Positions 36,221 to 47,066 of a DNA stretch of 64,000 nucleotides are shown in pieces; positions within the stretch are counted from its first letter, which is position 1, and each line of letters begins with the position of its first letter. Source of the stretch: Marsupella aquatica (Eukaryota > Marchantiophyta); contig OZ316894.1 in assembly GCA_973895155.1 (NCBI GenBank), positions 17,112,001 through 17,176,000 of the forward strand, read 5' to 3'. A program made the translations under genes and the position numbers. The notes under the pieces are model-generated. The model saw only the letters and a program-made list of their open reading frames with translations. It had not been told where the DNA came from and searched no databases.

Positions 36221-36349
36221 CCCTCCCTGGCCTGTGGGAATGTGCGCTGGGTAGACAGTGTAATTTTTGATTTTTTTGTTTCAATTGGGCCCCCCTACAA
36301 TCTCTCCTCATGAGTTAAGTTTAGCCAGCCTGCACTTAGGCAGCCAGCC

Positions 36350-37306
36350 ATGGTGCGTGCCAAATACTACTCAAAGCGATCCGGTTCTAGATACCGACGC
36401 AACAAGTATGCTGCACCATCCAGCAGGAGCAACAACTACAATTATGGCCATTATGGCTCGTCCAAGATGTCCACTAGGACATCAAGTCCTAGAGGTCGAG
36501 AGCGATCCCAAGACCGCGACAGTTCCATAGATTCACTTTATTCCAGAGACTCAAGCTATGATAGACTAACAAGACCATCCAAGTATTCAGACATGTCCAG
36601 GGGGCGCCATCGCCCTCCGCACTATGACCGCATGGTGTGCGAGGCAGTTGCACGGATCAAGAGCAGGAAGGGGTCGTCTATCAAGGACATTGCTAAGAAT
36701 CTTGAGAACAAATATCCAGATGACCTCAAAGGCAAACGCAAAGGCACTGCTGAGAAGATTGTTGCAACAGCCAAAAGGCTTGTCAAAGAGGGCAAGCTGG
36801 TGAAGGATGGATCTCATTATCGCCTGAGCAAAACATCTTCAAGGAGCAAAGACTCTGGCAATTACGATTACGATGATGACTCTAGTTCTCGGTCATACTC
36901 TGGGGGGAAGCACAGTTACAGTCCTCAAAGTAGTAAAAGGGGAAGACCGCGAGAAAGATCTCGGAGTCGCTCGGAAAGCCGGTCTCGCTCTTGGTCTCAA
37001 TCATCTCCACCTCGGAAGGTTCGCAGACGTACTGTCAATTACAGAAAACGGAAAAAGGGATCAAGATCTTACAAGACATCCACTCGTGGGCGAGGAATTC
37101 GGAAACGAGGGACAAAACGGAAGAACGGATCCCGTAAAGGACAGACCAGACTTGCTACAGGGAAACGAGGACCATATAAAAAGAAGGCCAGCAGAGCTAG
37201 GAGACGGGTGAAGCATAGTCATACCAAAAGACCCAAATCTGAGAAACTTCCTGAAGGAGATAGCTCTCAGGCAATTATTCCCCACTCGGCCTTGCACTCG
37301 GTCTGA
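36350..37306 (+). CDS. Linker-histone (H15) domain protein with basic SR-rich tail, protamine-precursor-like (318 aa)
   Basis: A single exon from ATG 36350 (context GCCATGG) to the stop at 37306. Residues 1-89 are rich in Arg, Ser and Tyr with RD/RS repeats. Residues about 90-161 form a winged-helix H15 domain: HYDRMVCEAVARIKSRKGSS, IKDIAKNLENKY, then GTAEKIVATAKRLVKEGKLV and SHYRLS. Residues 162-318 are very basic: an AT-hook-like KRGRPRE (196-202), RSRSRSESRSRS, then clusters of R, K and G (RRRTVNYRKRKKGSR, GKRGPYKKKASRARRRVK). It should bind linker DNA. In liverworts, sperm protamines are cut from male-germline H1 histones, and this layout (H15 plus Arg/Lys tail) fits such a precursor; that role is inferred. 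Alternatives are an ordinary H1 variant or another H15 nuclear protein. The tail is richer in Arg than in typical somatic plant H1, which is mainly Lys/Ala/Pro. Confidence 0.82.
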   Translation: MVRAKYYSKRSGSRYRRNKYAAPSSRSNNYNYGHYGSSKMSTRTSSPRGRERSQDRDSSIDSLYSRDSSYDRLTRPSKYSDMSRGRHRPPHYDRMVCEAVARIKSRKGSSIKDIAKNLENKYPDDLKGKRKGTAEKIVATAKRLVKEGKLVKDGSHYRLSKTSSRSKDSGNYDYDDDSSSRSYSGGKHSYSPQSSKRGRPRERSRSRSESRSRSWSQSSPPRKVRRRTVNYRKRKKGSRSYKTSTRGRGIRKRGTKRKNGSRKGQTRLATGKRGPYKKKASRARRRVKHSHTKRPKSEKLPEGDSSQAIIPHSALHSV

Positions 37307-38702
37307 GTCCTTTCCAACATTAGTCCCTTTCCTTGAATTAATATTTCCGCCTGTTTGTATATGGTTGTCAATGTACAATTGTAGCCTAAAGTTTCACTCA
37401 GAAGATTATCATTGTGGCACCCTTGTGTGTTTGAGTGTTTAAATTTTTAAAATTTTGGGAGACCAGTCAAAGTAGTCTACAAGATTGTAGAAAATGTCAC
37501 AAGGGATAATTAAGCGAGTTTTCCATTGCACCTCTACAGCCCAATGTGGGAATATCATATTATGTTGATAATCTCTTGTAGAGTCTGAACAAGTATGTCC
37601 AATCAAATCACTGAAGACAGAAATCACACACTTCAACATAATACTCATAATATTAGATAGGTAGTAGATGCACGCCATAGTACATATTTGATAACTGTTA
37701 GGCAGGATTAGAGTCTGGATCATTGCAATTTCTGACATTTTCTGAACTAAATTAAACTGGATACCAATGTGCAGAGCAAAGGCTGGTTTGGAGGCTGGTT
37801 TGGAGGAAGGGATGGGGCTGATACAAAGTCCCAAGGAAACGACAAGGGTAGCAGTAGCAAAGGAGAGACTAAGAAATCAAAGTCAACATCAGAGTGATCA
37901 ATAGGCAGAGAAACTAGAGGAGTCTCATTAAAGCTAGCAGATGTTAGAATACCTATTTTCAGATCCATAATTTACAACAAGATGCCACATTTGGCCTGTT
38001 GGGGGCTCAACTTCCTTGCCATCTACCACTTCTTGGTGATCTCCAATTCCTGTAAGAGAGACGTGACTTGTGATGTTTTGAATCACCTTCATGCAATAAG
38101 AATTCTCAAAGGAGATCTATGGATCAGTGAACTGACCCAAGGGCTGGATGCAATTCTGTGGAAAATGGAACCAGGCTATGATCATGATGGACTGTAAGAC
38201 CTGCAATGATCATGAGAGCTTCCTAAGAAGCTTTTCTACACGAGAAAAAATATGCCTTGGACATTTTTAGCAAAACTGACGACTATCTTCAGACTTCTTG
38301 TGTGCTCAGACACTTCTTGTTTGAATATATCATGGGTAAATCAATGTACTCAGGCTAAGGCTTGTATGCATCACATCAGTGCAACCAGGAAAACTAGGTG
38401 GAAACCATGGTCAAAATTAAATTGGAATTGAATCCAATTGAATAAGATTGGAAAAGACAGGAAATTAGTTAGTAACAAATAAGCCTAATATGAAATTCCC
38501 AGTCCTTTTAGTAACAATACTCTGGGTAGACTCATGATTTCTAGGGTAGTTTATATGCTTACTAAGGTCACCAATATTAAACAACACCCTTGTTAGATAT
38601 AATACTATAGTAATTACATAATGACTCACAATGTAAATTTTGAATATTTTCACCCCTTGTTGAGTGACCTAATCACACATTTCCTGATGAGTACGTAACT
38701 CT
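37307..38702. other. 3' flank and intergenic sequence, no gene seen
   Basis: AT-rich; short frames on both strands have no motifs. It ends at the Copia insertion site. Confidence 0.5.
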
Positions 38703-39046
38703 TGTTGAGCATAGACGACATTTGCAACGGCAAGCCCATGAACCATCCAACGCACAATAGTCGACACAGAGAGATACGTGGTTCACCTCCACATGAGGCT
38801 ACGTCCACGGGAACACACAAGAGCTTTACTGCACTCTAGGCCGACCGGCCATACCAAGCATCCACAACACAAGCTCTCCCTATCTCTCAACTAGCTCCGT
38901 AACAATGAGCCTAAGTTCCACCAGGGTCTGGCATCAGCCCTGGCTATATACACAACAGCACTACCGCTAACATTAGCTAAGTCCTAACCCGAGTTAGACT
39001 AACCGTGGTTAGCACATGAGTCACAAGACTAGAGCAATATCTAACA
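38703..39046 (-). repeat. Copia 3' LTR (left)
   Basis: 344 bp, plus strand TGTTGAGCATAG..TATCTAACA. It differs from the right LTR only at 38728 (C against T), 38798 (G against A) and 38918 (C against T), all transitions. Confidence 0.95.
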
Positions 39047-39058
39047 AACTCCCCCTTG
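39047..39058 (-). other. Polypurine tract of the Copia element
   Basis: Read on the minus strand, AAGGGGGAGTT directly precedes the 3' LTR start TGTTAGATATTG. This is the expected primer for plus-strand DNA synthesis. Confidence 0.85.
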
Positions 39059-39252
39059 ACTCTTGTCTTGGGGACTGGATTAAATGCAACCATATGGAAT
39101 CCCCAGCGGGAAGTTCTAGACAATCACCAAACCAGGTCTCCCCCTAAAAACCACAAGGGTTAACTAAGGGTTAACTAGAACTAAACCGTAGCCAAAAGGA
39201 ATGAGTAATCCATATACAAATAGTCTCACATTGCTAAATAACTCTACTTGCA

Positions 39253-42200
39253 TTACAACTGCAAAACCTGCAAAGTAGCACGGTGTCTTGAGAAACTCTC
39301 CAAATGAATCACTTTGGTAAAGGCATCAGCGGGATTGAGCTTTCCATCAATCTTGACTAGCTCAAAAGTTTTATCAGACACTGCTTGCCTGATAAAATGG
39401 TACCTGATATCAATGTGCTTCACCTTGCTATCCATCACCTGGTTAGCAGCCAAGTGAAGAGCACTCTGACTATCACAATTTAGAGTCATTTTTCCATGCT
39501 CTAAACCCATCTCTGCGATCAACTTATCCAACCAAATTGCTTCCTTTGCTGCTTCTGTTGCTGCAACATACTCTGCTTCTGTAGTAGACTGAGATATGCA
39601 CTTCTGCAAGGCAGATTTCCAATTGATACATCCTCTTCCAAGAGTGTATACAAACCCAGTTGTAGATCTCCTTGTATCCAGACAGCCTCCATAGTCAGAA
39701 TCTACATAGCTAACTAACGTTCTATTTGATCTGTTATCAAATAGTAATCCATAGTCCTGTGTTCCCCTCACATACCTGAGAATCCATTTCACAGCTTCCC
39801 AATGTACCTTCCCTGGATTTGACATGAATCTGCTGACCTTGCCCATCGCTAGGGCCAAGTCAGGCCTAGTACAAGTCATCAAATACATCAGACTGCCTAC
39901 TGCCTTCTCATAAGGAATCTTAGCCATCAGACCTTTCTCCATAGCATCCGTAGGAGAGAAAGCCGATGATAACTTGAAATGTGAAGCTAAAGGAATACTC
40001 ACTGGCTTACAGTTCTCCATGTTGAATCGTGCAAGTACTTTCCTCGCATACTGGCCTTGACTCAAGCACAACTATCCAGTCTCAGAGTTCCTAAAAATCT
40101 CCATCCCTACGATCCTCTTGGCCTTACCAAGATCCTTCATCCTGAATTCAGCACTCAATTTTGCCTTGAGACTGTCAACCTCAGATTGATCTTTAGCCAC
40201 AATCAGCATGTCATCCACATAGATCACCAGAATGATGAAACCAAATACATCATTCTTGACTGACTTTGTATACACACAAGGATCATACACCATCCTTGTA
40301 AAACCTTGAGCAAGCATGAAATCATCAAACCGCTTGTTCCACTGTCTGGGAGACTGCTTCAATCCATACAAGGACTTGAGCAATCTGCAAACTAAGTTCT
40401 CTTGGCCCTTCTTCATAATGCCTAGTGGCTGTCTCATGAAGATCAACTCTTCCAAGTTGCCATAGAGAAAAGCAGTAACAACATCCATCTGATCTATCAC
40501 CAGACCAAAAAACACAACAAGCTGACACAAGATCCGTATTGTGGAATACTTCGCCACAGGTGAAAAGACTTCATTGTAGTCCACTCCTTTCTCCTGAGTG
40601 AACCCCTTGGCAACAAGCCTTGCCTTGTAGATCTTATCTCCACCCTCTGAAGGACTGTCCTTCAACTTGTAAATCCACTTACTGTCCACCACTTGCTGAC
40701 CTCTTGGAAGCTCCACCAGCTCCCATGTCTTGTTGTCACTCAAAGATTGCAACTCCCTCTGCATTGCTCATTCCACTCATGCTTCTGTTTTGAAGCACAA
40801 GCCTCACTGTACAAAGAAGGCTCTCCTTCTTCCAAGATCAAAGCCATATCATCTTCATCAGGTGCAATGTCAATGTCATCTAGCTTAGATGAGTCTGCCC
40901 ATTGACCATACCTGGTAGGAGCTCTAGTAGAACGACTGGAAGTTCTTCTAGTAGATGACTCAGGCTGATCTATTGCTGCTGCTGGTTGAATTTGAGGTAC
41001 CCAAACAACAATTTGCTCCTCTTGTTCCATCACAGGAACCAGCTCCAAGCTCGGAGCTTCTCCATCTCTCCTGTCATGAACTGCATCATGACTAATCTCC
41101 CCCTCAACCCGGTCTGGGATGGGAGATTTCCCCTTGTCAGTATAGGAGTCCTGAGAACTCTCCCCCTCCTTTGATGATCTGGACTCATTAAAGGATACAT
41201 CTCTATTGACAATCAGCTTACAGGTTACTGGATCCCATAACCTATAACCCTTCACACCTTTCTGATAGCCAAGGAAAATGCACTTCTTTGACTTGGACTC
41301 CAGCTTGGATCGAAGCTGGGAAGGTGTAAGCACATAAGCATCACATCCAAAAATCCTCAGATGTGAGTAATCTGCTGGACGCCCGTACCTCATTTCAAAT
41401 GGCGTCTTGAATCCAATAGAACTGGATGGAGAAAAATTTACCAAATAAGCTGTAGTGTTGACAGCTTCAGCCCAAAACTCATGTGGTAAGCATGATTGAC
41501 TCAACATACTCCTCGAGCGGTCCAATAGTGTTCGGTTGAGTCTCTCAAAAACACCATTCTGCTGAGGAGTATAACTTGTTGTGAGATGACGGGTAATTCC
41601 CTGCTCCTTACAATACGTTCCAAATTCCCCGGAATTGTATTCACCACCGTTATCCAATCGAAGATATCTCACCTTATTACCAGTCTGATTCTCAACTTGG
41701 GCTTTTCACTCCTTAAAAATGGCAAAAACATCAGACTTATTGTGTAGAAAGTATATCCACATATACCTTGAGTAATCATCTATGAACGTGACATAGTATA
41801 ACCGTCCAGAATGTGAGGGAGTAGGGGCTGGACCCCACACATCACTATGTACATACTCAAGTACCTCCTTGCTGGTGTGAGTTCCAACTCCGAAGGGTTT
41901 CCTGTGCTGCTTCCCTAGCACACAGTGCTCACAAAATTCTAACTTACAAGATTGCAAATTAGAAAGTAATCCTTTCTTCTGAAGAATAACCAAACCTTTT
42001 TCACTCATGTGGCCCAAACGGAAGTGCCACAGCCGGGTCGTCTCCTCATGAGATAAGGTTACATTGGCTTCATCACAAACTACACTGCCCTCCAAAATGT
42101 ATAGATTGCTATGTCTCTTTCCCTTCAATACAACTTTAGTACCAGTTGAAACCTGAAGGACACCATTAGCAGAGCTCCACTGATGGCCATTTGCTTCTAA

Positions 42201-43525
42201 AACTCCAAGTGAAATGAGATTTTTCATCATGCTGGGAATATGTCTCACATTCCTCAACGTTCTCACAACACCATCAAACATCTGAAATCTTACAGATCCA
42301 AGTCCAACAACTTGACATGGGATTCCATTTCCCATCAACACTGACCCGTTGAAAACCGTGTAAGAACTGAAACAATCTCTCCTAGAGCAAATGTGAAAAG
42401 TACATGCACTATCTAGAATCCAATCATCACTACCTGGATTTGACATTACGTTGAGAGCATAACCTTGACATCACAATATGTCATCATCATCGAGTAAATC
42501 TACCTCATGCGAGCTCGATGCCGCATTAGCAGAGGTAGTAGGGACCTTTACTCGACAATCCCTTTTCATGTGGCCAGGCTTGCCACAATTCCAACATGCA
42601 AGAGGCTTCCTCTCTTGCGATTTTCCTCTGGATTTAGATCTCCCCCGTGATGTAGATCTAAACCTGTTCTGTCCATTCGTGCGCTGCGCTACTCTTCCCC
42701 TGTTCACATTGAGCGCAATGCCAGAAGAAGATGTTGTCTGTGATTGACCCAGCTTCTTCTGAGCATCATCAGATAGTAATGAGCTCACCACCTCATTATA
42801 TGAAATGGACTTCAGATCTCTGTACAAGAGAACCTGTTTCAAGCCCTGATAAGACGACGGTAAGGAGCTTAGCAGAAGCAAGGCCTTATCCTCATCTTCA
42901 ACTCCTTTTTCCAGGTTTGACAGATCCACCGCTAGACTGTCAAACTCATCCAGGTGATCCTGCATCTTGCTCCCTTCCTTGAGCCTGAGGCTCATCAAGA
43001 GGGACTTCTTGTACAGCCGGTCTGACGCATCTTCCCGGTAGTACTTCTCTCTTAGAGCCTTGAACAGTGACGCGCAATCCGCATAATCATCCAGCTGCTT
43101 GATGATGTGCGGCTTGAGATATAGCATCACTGCATTGACAGCAATCACCTGCTCTTGTCTCCATTGCCTCACTGAAATCTCCTCCTCTCCATCATACTGC
43201 TCTCGCGATGAAAGCAGATGAGCTAAGCCCATGGCCCGTAGAACACCCTTCACTTGCTTCTCCTAGAGCAAGTAATCAGTACGACCATCGTACTTCTCCA
43301 CCTCAACTTCACTCCTCCAAATCTAGCCATCTCCCTCTTCTTCCCTACTACCGACAGCTCTGGTAGTAACATAGATTCCTCCACTGCACGCCGCACCGGT
43401 GATCGTACTGGTGTTATAAGGTCCTCCTCAAACAATAGCAGCTCCTCCTCAGACTCTCCGTCTGACCGTCGCGATCCTGAAGCTCCACCGATGCCAATTC
43501 TTCTAGTATCCTCCGAGTCACTCAT
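39253..43525 (-). pseudogene. Copia gag-pol polyprotein, broken
   Basis: Starts at ATG 43525 (MSDSEDTRRIG) and ends at the stop at 39253. Gag: KYDGRTDYLL.., the zinc knuckle CWNCGKPGHMKRDC (about 42600-42560). Protease: DDWILDSACTFH. Pre-integrase and integrase: LWHFRLGHMSEKG, VTFIDDYSRYMWIYF, SYTPQQNGVFERLNRTL. Reverse transcriptase: VVTAFLYGNLEE and the YVDDML box. RNase H: WKSALQKCISQSTTEAEYVA. Lesions: TAG 43263-43265, TGA 42471-42473, TGA 41706-41708 (in place of the expected Trp), TAG 40072-40074, a frameshift near 43310 and a one-base loss near 40768. All four stops can be explained by a single C-to-T or G-to-A change. The copy cannot make its own enzymes. Confidence 0.93.
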
Positions 43526-45089
43526 ATGAAACAATCACGAAAAAACGTCTTTTTTTGAAACTTCTCATAAAACTCAAAACTCAACACCGCCGCGTAGCCC
43601 ATGAAGCTAGGAGTCCAATACTGAAATCCAAAATCAAAAACGAAATTCGACGAAAAAGTTATACAAATTTTGGTCGGGGTGGGTAAAACCTTGGGAAACT
43701 CCCCCGTTTTGACCACCTCGGAGAATAACCAAAATACCAAGTACAACCTGTCGTCGGAATCGTGATGTGATCGGTGCGCCGCGTTGCTAACTCCAGTGGC
43801 AACGTCCTCACCAAAAAAGAACCAAAAAAGTTACCGTGCGGCGGACGAAATCTTTGTGTGACAGCCGAAAAACAGCTCTCTATTTTTTTTTGGGAATATT
43901 CCCGCATAGTCCAACAGGGCTCACAGGGGGCCGTTCCTCCTGTCGGAGCGGTTAAAACGGAGGGTCACAGGGCCCGGGATGAGGCACAACCAATGAGGAG
44001 GAGGAGAGAATTTTTTTTTCTTCAGAAAAACACACTCTAAAGGGGTCTTAAAGCCCCTGGCAAAGGCGCGCGTATTTGCGATATCGCGCGCGTATTCGTG
44101 GCCAGAATCGCGTATAAAGAGCAAAAAACGTGAAAAAATGGGTGTAAAGGGGCCAAAACGTGCGTATTTTCGCGTTTTTGGGCCGTATTTCATGGGCTTG
44201 CCATTGCAAATTTCATGGGCTTACCATTGCAAATGGGCGTTTTTGGCCGTATTTGGGCCCCAAAAAGCATGTTTTCGCGCTTAAAGGGGTGTGGGAGGCC
44301 GGTGTGCGCACCGGGGCGTATGGTGAACCTGGTTTGTCGGGTATTGGGGCCGTATTGGGGAAAAAAATGCCCTAAACTAACCTTAAAAATGTGCCCAAAA
44401 TGACACAAAGGCCGTGTTACAAACCTCAGCCGCCTCCGCTTTGGTTTCCAATGAGAAAAGTGATGACCGCCGACATGAAAATGTTTCCGAATTGCACCGC
44501 ACGTCTGAAGCTCCACCAGAGAAAGAACTTCAGTTGCGTCGCCTTCACTCCGCGTCAAGTGCCAATCCCGGACTCAAAACGACTGTCTCGCCACGATCTC
44601 TCCGTTGAGCCTCAGCACTTCGCGTTTCTTCCTCCGAGTCAAGCGTCACGACGAGTAATCCGGTTCAGGGAAAAACATGCACCATAGCTTGTCAAAAAAC
44701 CAGAATGCCTCCTTCACTCGTCACGACGCACTCGTTTTGCAAACGTCAGCAAACTAGATACCAAAACGACCAGCACGCTCCAACCTTCAACTTGAACTAT
44801 CACATGCGACGCCCCGCACACCGCACAGCTCACACCGTTGAAGAAACGATCTCTGGTTTCTCCCCCAAAATACCGTCGAACACGAATAAACCCTGAACGA
44901 CGCAAACTTCAATTCCTCCGCACCACAGATACCGATCAGCGAGCTCTAACCACCGTTAGAATGCCCTCTCACTAACCTATCCGCTCAGCCACACACAATC
45001 AAGTTTCATGCGATGAAACTCTGAATGTACCATCGACAATGAACGCTGGAAAAACCTGTCACGAAAAAACCTCGTCACCTCCCAGGCAT
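43526..45089 (-). other. Long GC-rich leader of the Copia element
   Basis: About 1.56 kb lies between the primer site and the gag start, long for Copia. About 44050-44360 is rich in CpG (GCGCGCGTATTTGCGATATC) and contains a 23-bp direct duplication at 44188-44233 (TTTCATGGGCTT-G/A-CCATTGCAAA). Open frames in it look like composition effects. Confidence 0.6.
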
Positions 45090-45101
45090 GCTCTGATACC
45101 A
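45090..45101 (-). other. Primer-binding site, initiator Met-tRNA
   Basis: Read on the minus strand, TGGTATCAGAGC, complementary to the 3' end of plant initiator Met-tRNA, two bases inside the 5' LTR. This is the usual Copia primer. Confidence 0.93.
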
Positions 45102-45103
45102 CT

Positions 45104-45447
45104 TGTTGAGCATAGACGACATTTGCAATGGCAAGCCCATGAACCATCCAACGCACAATAGTCGACACAGAGAGATACGTGGTTCACCTCCACATGAGAC
45201 TACGTCCACGGGAACACACAAGAGCTTTACTGCACTCTAGGCCGACCGGCCATACCAAGCATCCACAACACAAGCTCTCCCTATCTCTCAACTAGCTCCG
45301 TAACAATGAGCCTAAGTTTCACCAGGGTCTGGCATCAGCCCTGGCTATATACACAACAGCACTACCGCTAACATTAGCTAAGTCCTAACCCGAGTTAGAC
45401 TAACCGTGGTTAGCACATGAGTCACAAGACTAGAGCAATATCTAACA
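45104..45447 (-). repeat. Copia 5' LTR (right)
   Basis: 344 bp with the same ends as the left LTR and three transition differences (45129, 45199, 45319). It should hold the element promoter. Confidence 0.95.
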
Positions 45448-46510
45448 ACTCACAACATTTGCAAATATACACTCAGAATGCAATGTGAGGGAATTTATGA
45501 TTCAAAATGGAAAACGTTCTGCACTAAGATATAGGAAGGCAGAAATTAATCAGGATGTATTAGTTTGGTAGAACTTAGGGCGACGGAAGATATATCTAGG
45601 GTGCAAAATTCCATGATTTGGGTATTTAAGTTATGCAGAAAGGGGGTTAAAGAAACAATCATACACATAGATAATGAAATTGTGTACAATGTGGGTATAA
45701 TGGAGGAAACTTGGAAAATTGTGATTTCAAGTAGTGTTCTCTAATAGGGGTGCATTCATAAATTGTTTGTAACTCCCATGAGATGTCTTGGTTTGGAGAT
45801 CAGTAATCTTTGATGCTGATTTTCTAGAATGGTGAAGGTAAGTCATACAGCCAAGATAAATGCAGAGGTGCACAAATTAAAACACTTGTACCCTAATCAC
45901 TGTAAGTGGACATCTTATAAATGCCAAAAGGAAACTGAGTGCTATTTCCTTATAGAAGTAACACATACATATAAAGTACAATTTGTTTTCAGCAGTTTTA
46001 ATACCGCACCTCAGGTTGGAGGATTGCCAATCCCTGTCGGTAATCACACATCAAAATGTGATAGTATAGAGGGTACTCTCACTGATTTAAAGAAAATAAT
46101 GATTGGGACACAATTTGCTGAAGGGTGATGACTTCCCCTCATCTCATTATTGTTAATATTGATCCTCCACACCAAGCAACTAAGATTTTGCTCCAATCTA
46201 TGCAAGCATTAGTACAGTAAGTTCCAATAATGACCCCATAAATAATATTATATTAAAATAGTCTTTGAATTGGGGATTCATTTCCAAACTTCTTATTCCA
46301 GATGAGACCAAAATGTGGAGGAATACAATTATCGACATTTTCAATGCATCTTTGTAATTGCATATAACAATGTGATAATATATGGTGTAAGATGTCACTC
46401 CACACGATGCTAAACTCAATTATTTTTATTCTCGATAAATCCCTGAGCGTTCTAATATGCATTTGACTGTCAGTTTTTGATGTACAACAACCTATTCACT
46501 TGGGTAAGTC
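45448..46510. other. Intergenic, no gene seen
   Basis: Flank of the Copia insertion. The frame at 45829-46128 has no motif, and no repeats were noticed. Confidence 0.45.
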
Positions 46511-46915
46511 TCAGAAGTTGCCATCAGGGGAAAAGTTTAATATGTGAAATTTGGCATCACGTGATTCGTCCAAGTGTCGCCAATTATCATCATATCTGTA
46601 CTTCCGTTTGTTATTGTATGTCACTCTGAAGGGCAATGGCTTAGTAAACATGGGCATTGCAGACGACAGTGCTACGTTGGCATGAAGTGTATCCTTTTCA
46701 GCTTGCGTGACGGTCGCTAAATTAATTGCACAGCAATGAGAGATTTGCTTAAAATATCTGAGTGACTCAATGATTACGATGGATAATGTCTATTGGAGAA
46801 CACTGTCTCTTTCAAGTATACAAAACTCGTCCCAACTCCATTGATATCCCACGAGATTTCGCCTGGTGCACGAAGTTCTCCATGATTGATTCCAGAGCGT
46901 GTGAAACAGAAAGCT
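46511..46915 (-). other. Two further possible exons of the unrecognised gene
   Basis: The minus strand is open at about 46915-46780 after an AATTAG acceptor (contains GELRAPGEISWDINGVGTSF) and at 46716-46511 after a TTTAG acceptor (contains AMPMFTKPLPFRVTYNNKRK, ends FSPDGNF and a stop). Both have clearly protein-like composition. They could continue the gene at 47067-47751 if its third exon uses a GT near 47068 instead of the stop, but I could not fix every junction. Confidence 0.35.
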
Positions 46916-47066
46916 CTAATTTGTCGGAATGCCCTTAATTTGTGTGAATTGAAAAGCTGGCCCAATCAACTGAATACATCAGTGAGTAACGTCTGTTGAC
47001 GATTCTCTTTAGTCAATAAATTAATATCCGGACGATCCAACTAGTTTTTGTGTGGAGCTTCTCGTT

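Larger units (their letters stand above)
38703..45447 (-). mobile_element. Ty1/Copia LTR retrotransposon, complete structure, broken coding region
   Basis: Two 344-bp LTRs (TGTTAG..CAACA in element orientation) flank a 6.06-kb interior on the minus strand. The right LTR is the element's 5' LTR: the primer site lies just inside it and the purine tract just inside the left one. Order of domains is gag with zinc knuckle, protease, integrase, reverse transcriptase, RNase H, which is Copia order. The five bases outside the LTRs are ACTCT (38698-38702) and ACTCA (45448-45452), a target duplication with one mismatch. The LTRs differ at 3 of 344 positions, so insertion is recent on an evolutionary scale, yet the polyprotein has at least four stops and two frameshifts. 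Confidence 0.95.

Noticed and set aside
36873-37378. Alternate frames (112 and 105 codons) inside the H1-like gene
   Set aside because: Shadows of a strongly biased Arg/Lys-coding sequence.
38641-38702. A longer left LTR starting upstream of 38703
   Set aside because: Sequence similarity to the right copy begins exactly at TGTTGAGC, and the primer site fixes the same border on the right.
44041-44700. GC-rich plus and minus frames in the Copia leader as possible host genes
   Set aside because: No motifs, and they lie inside the element between the primer site and gag.
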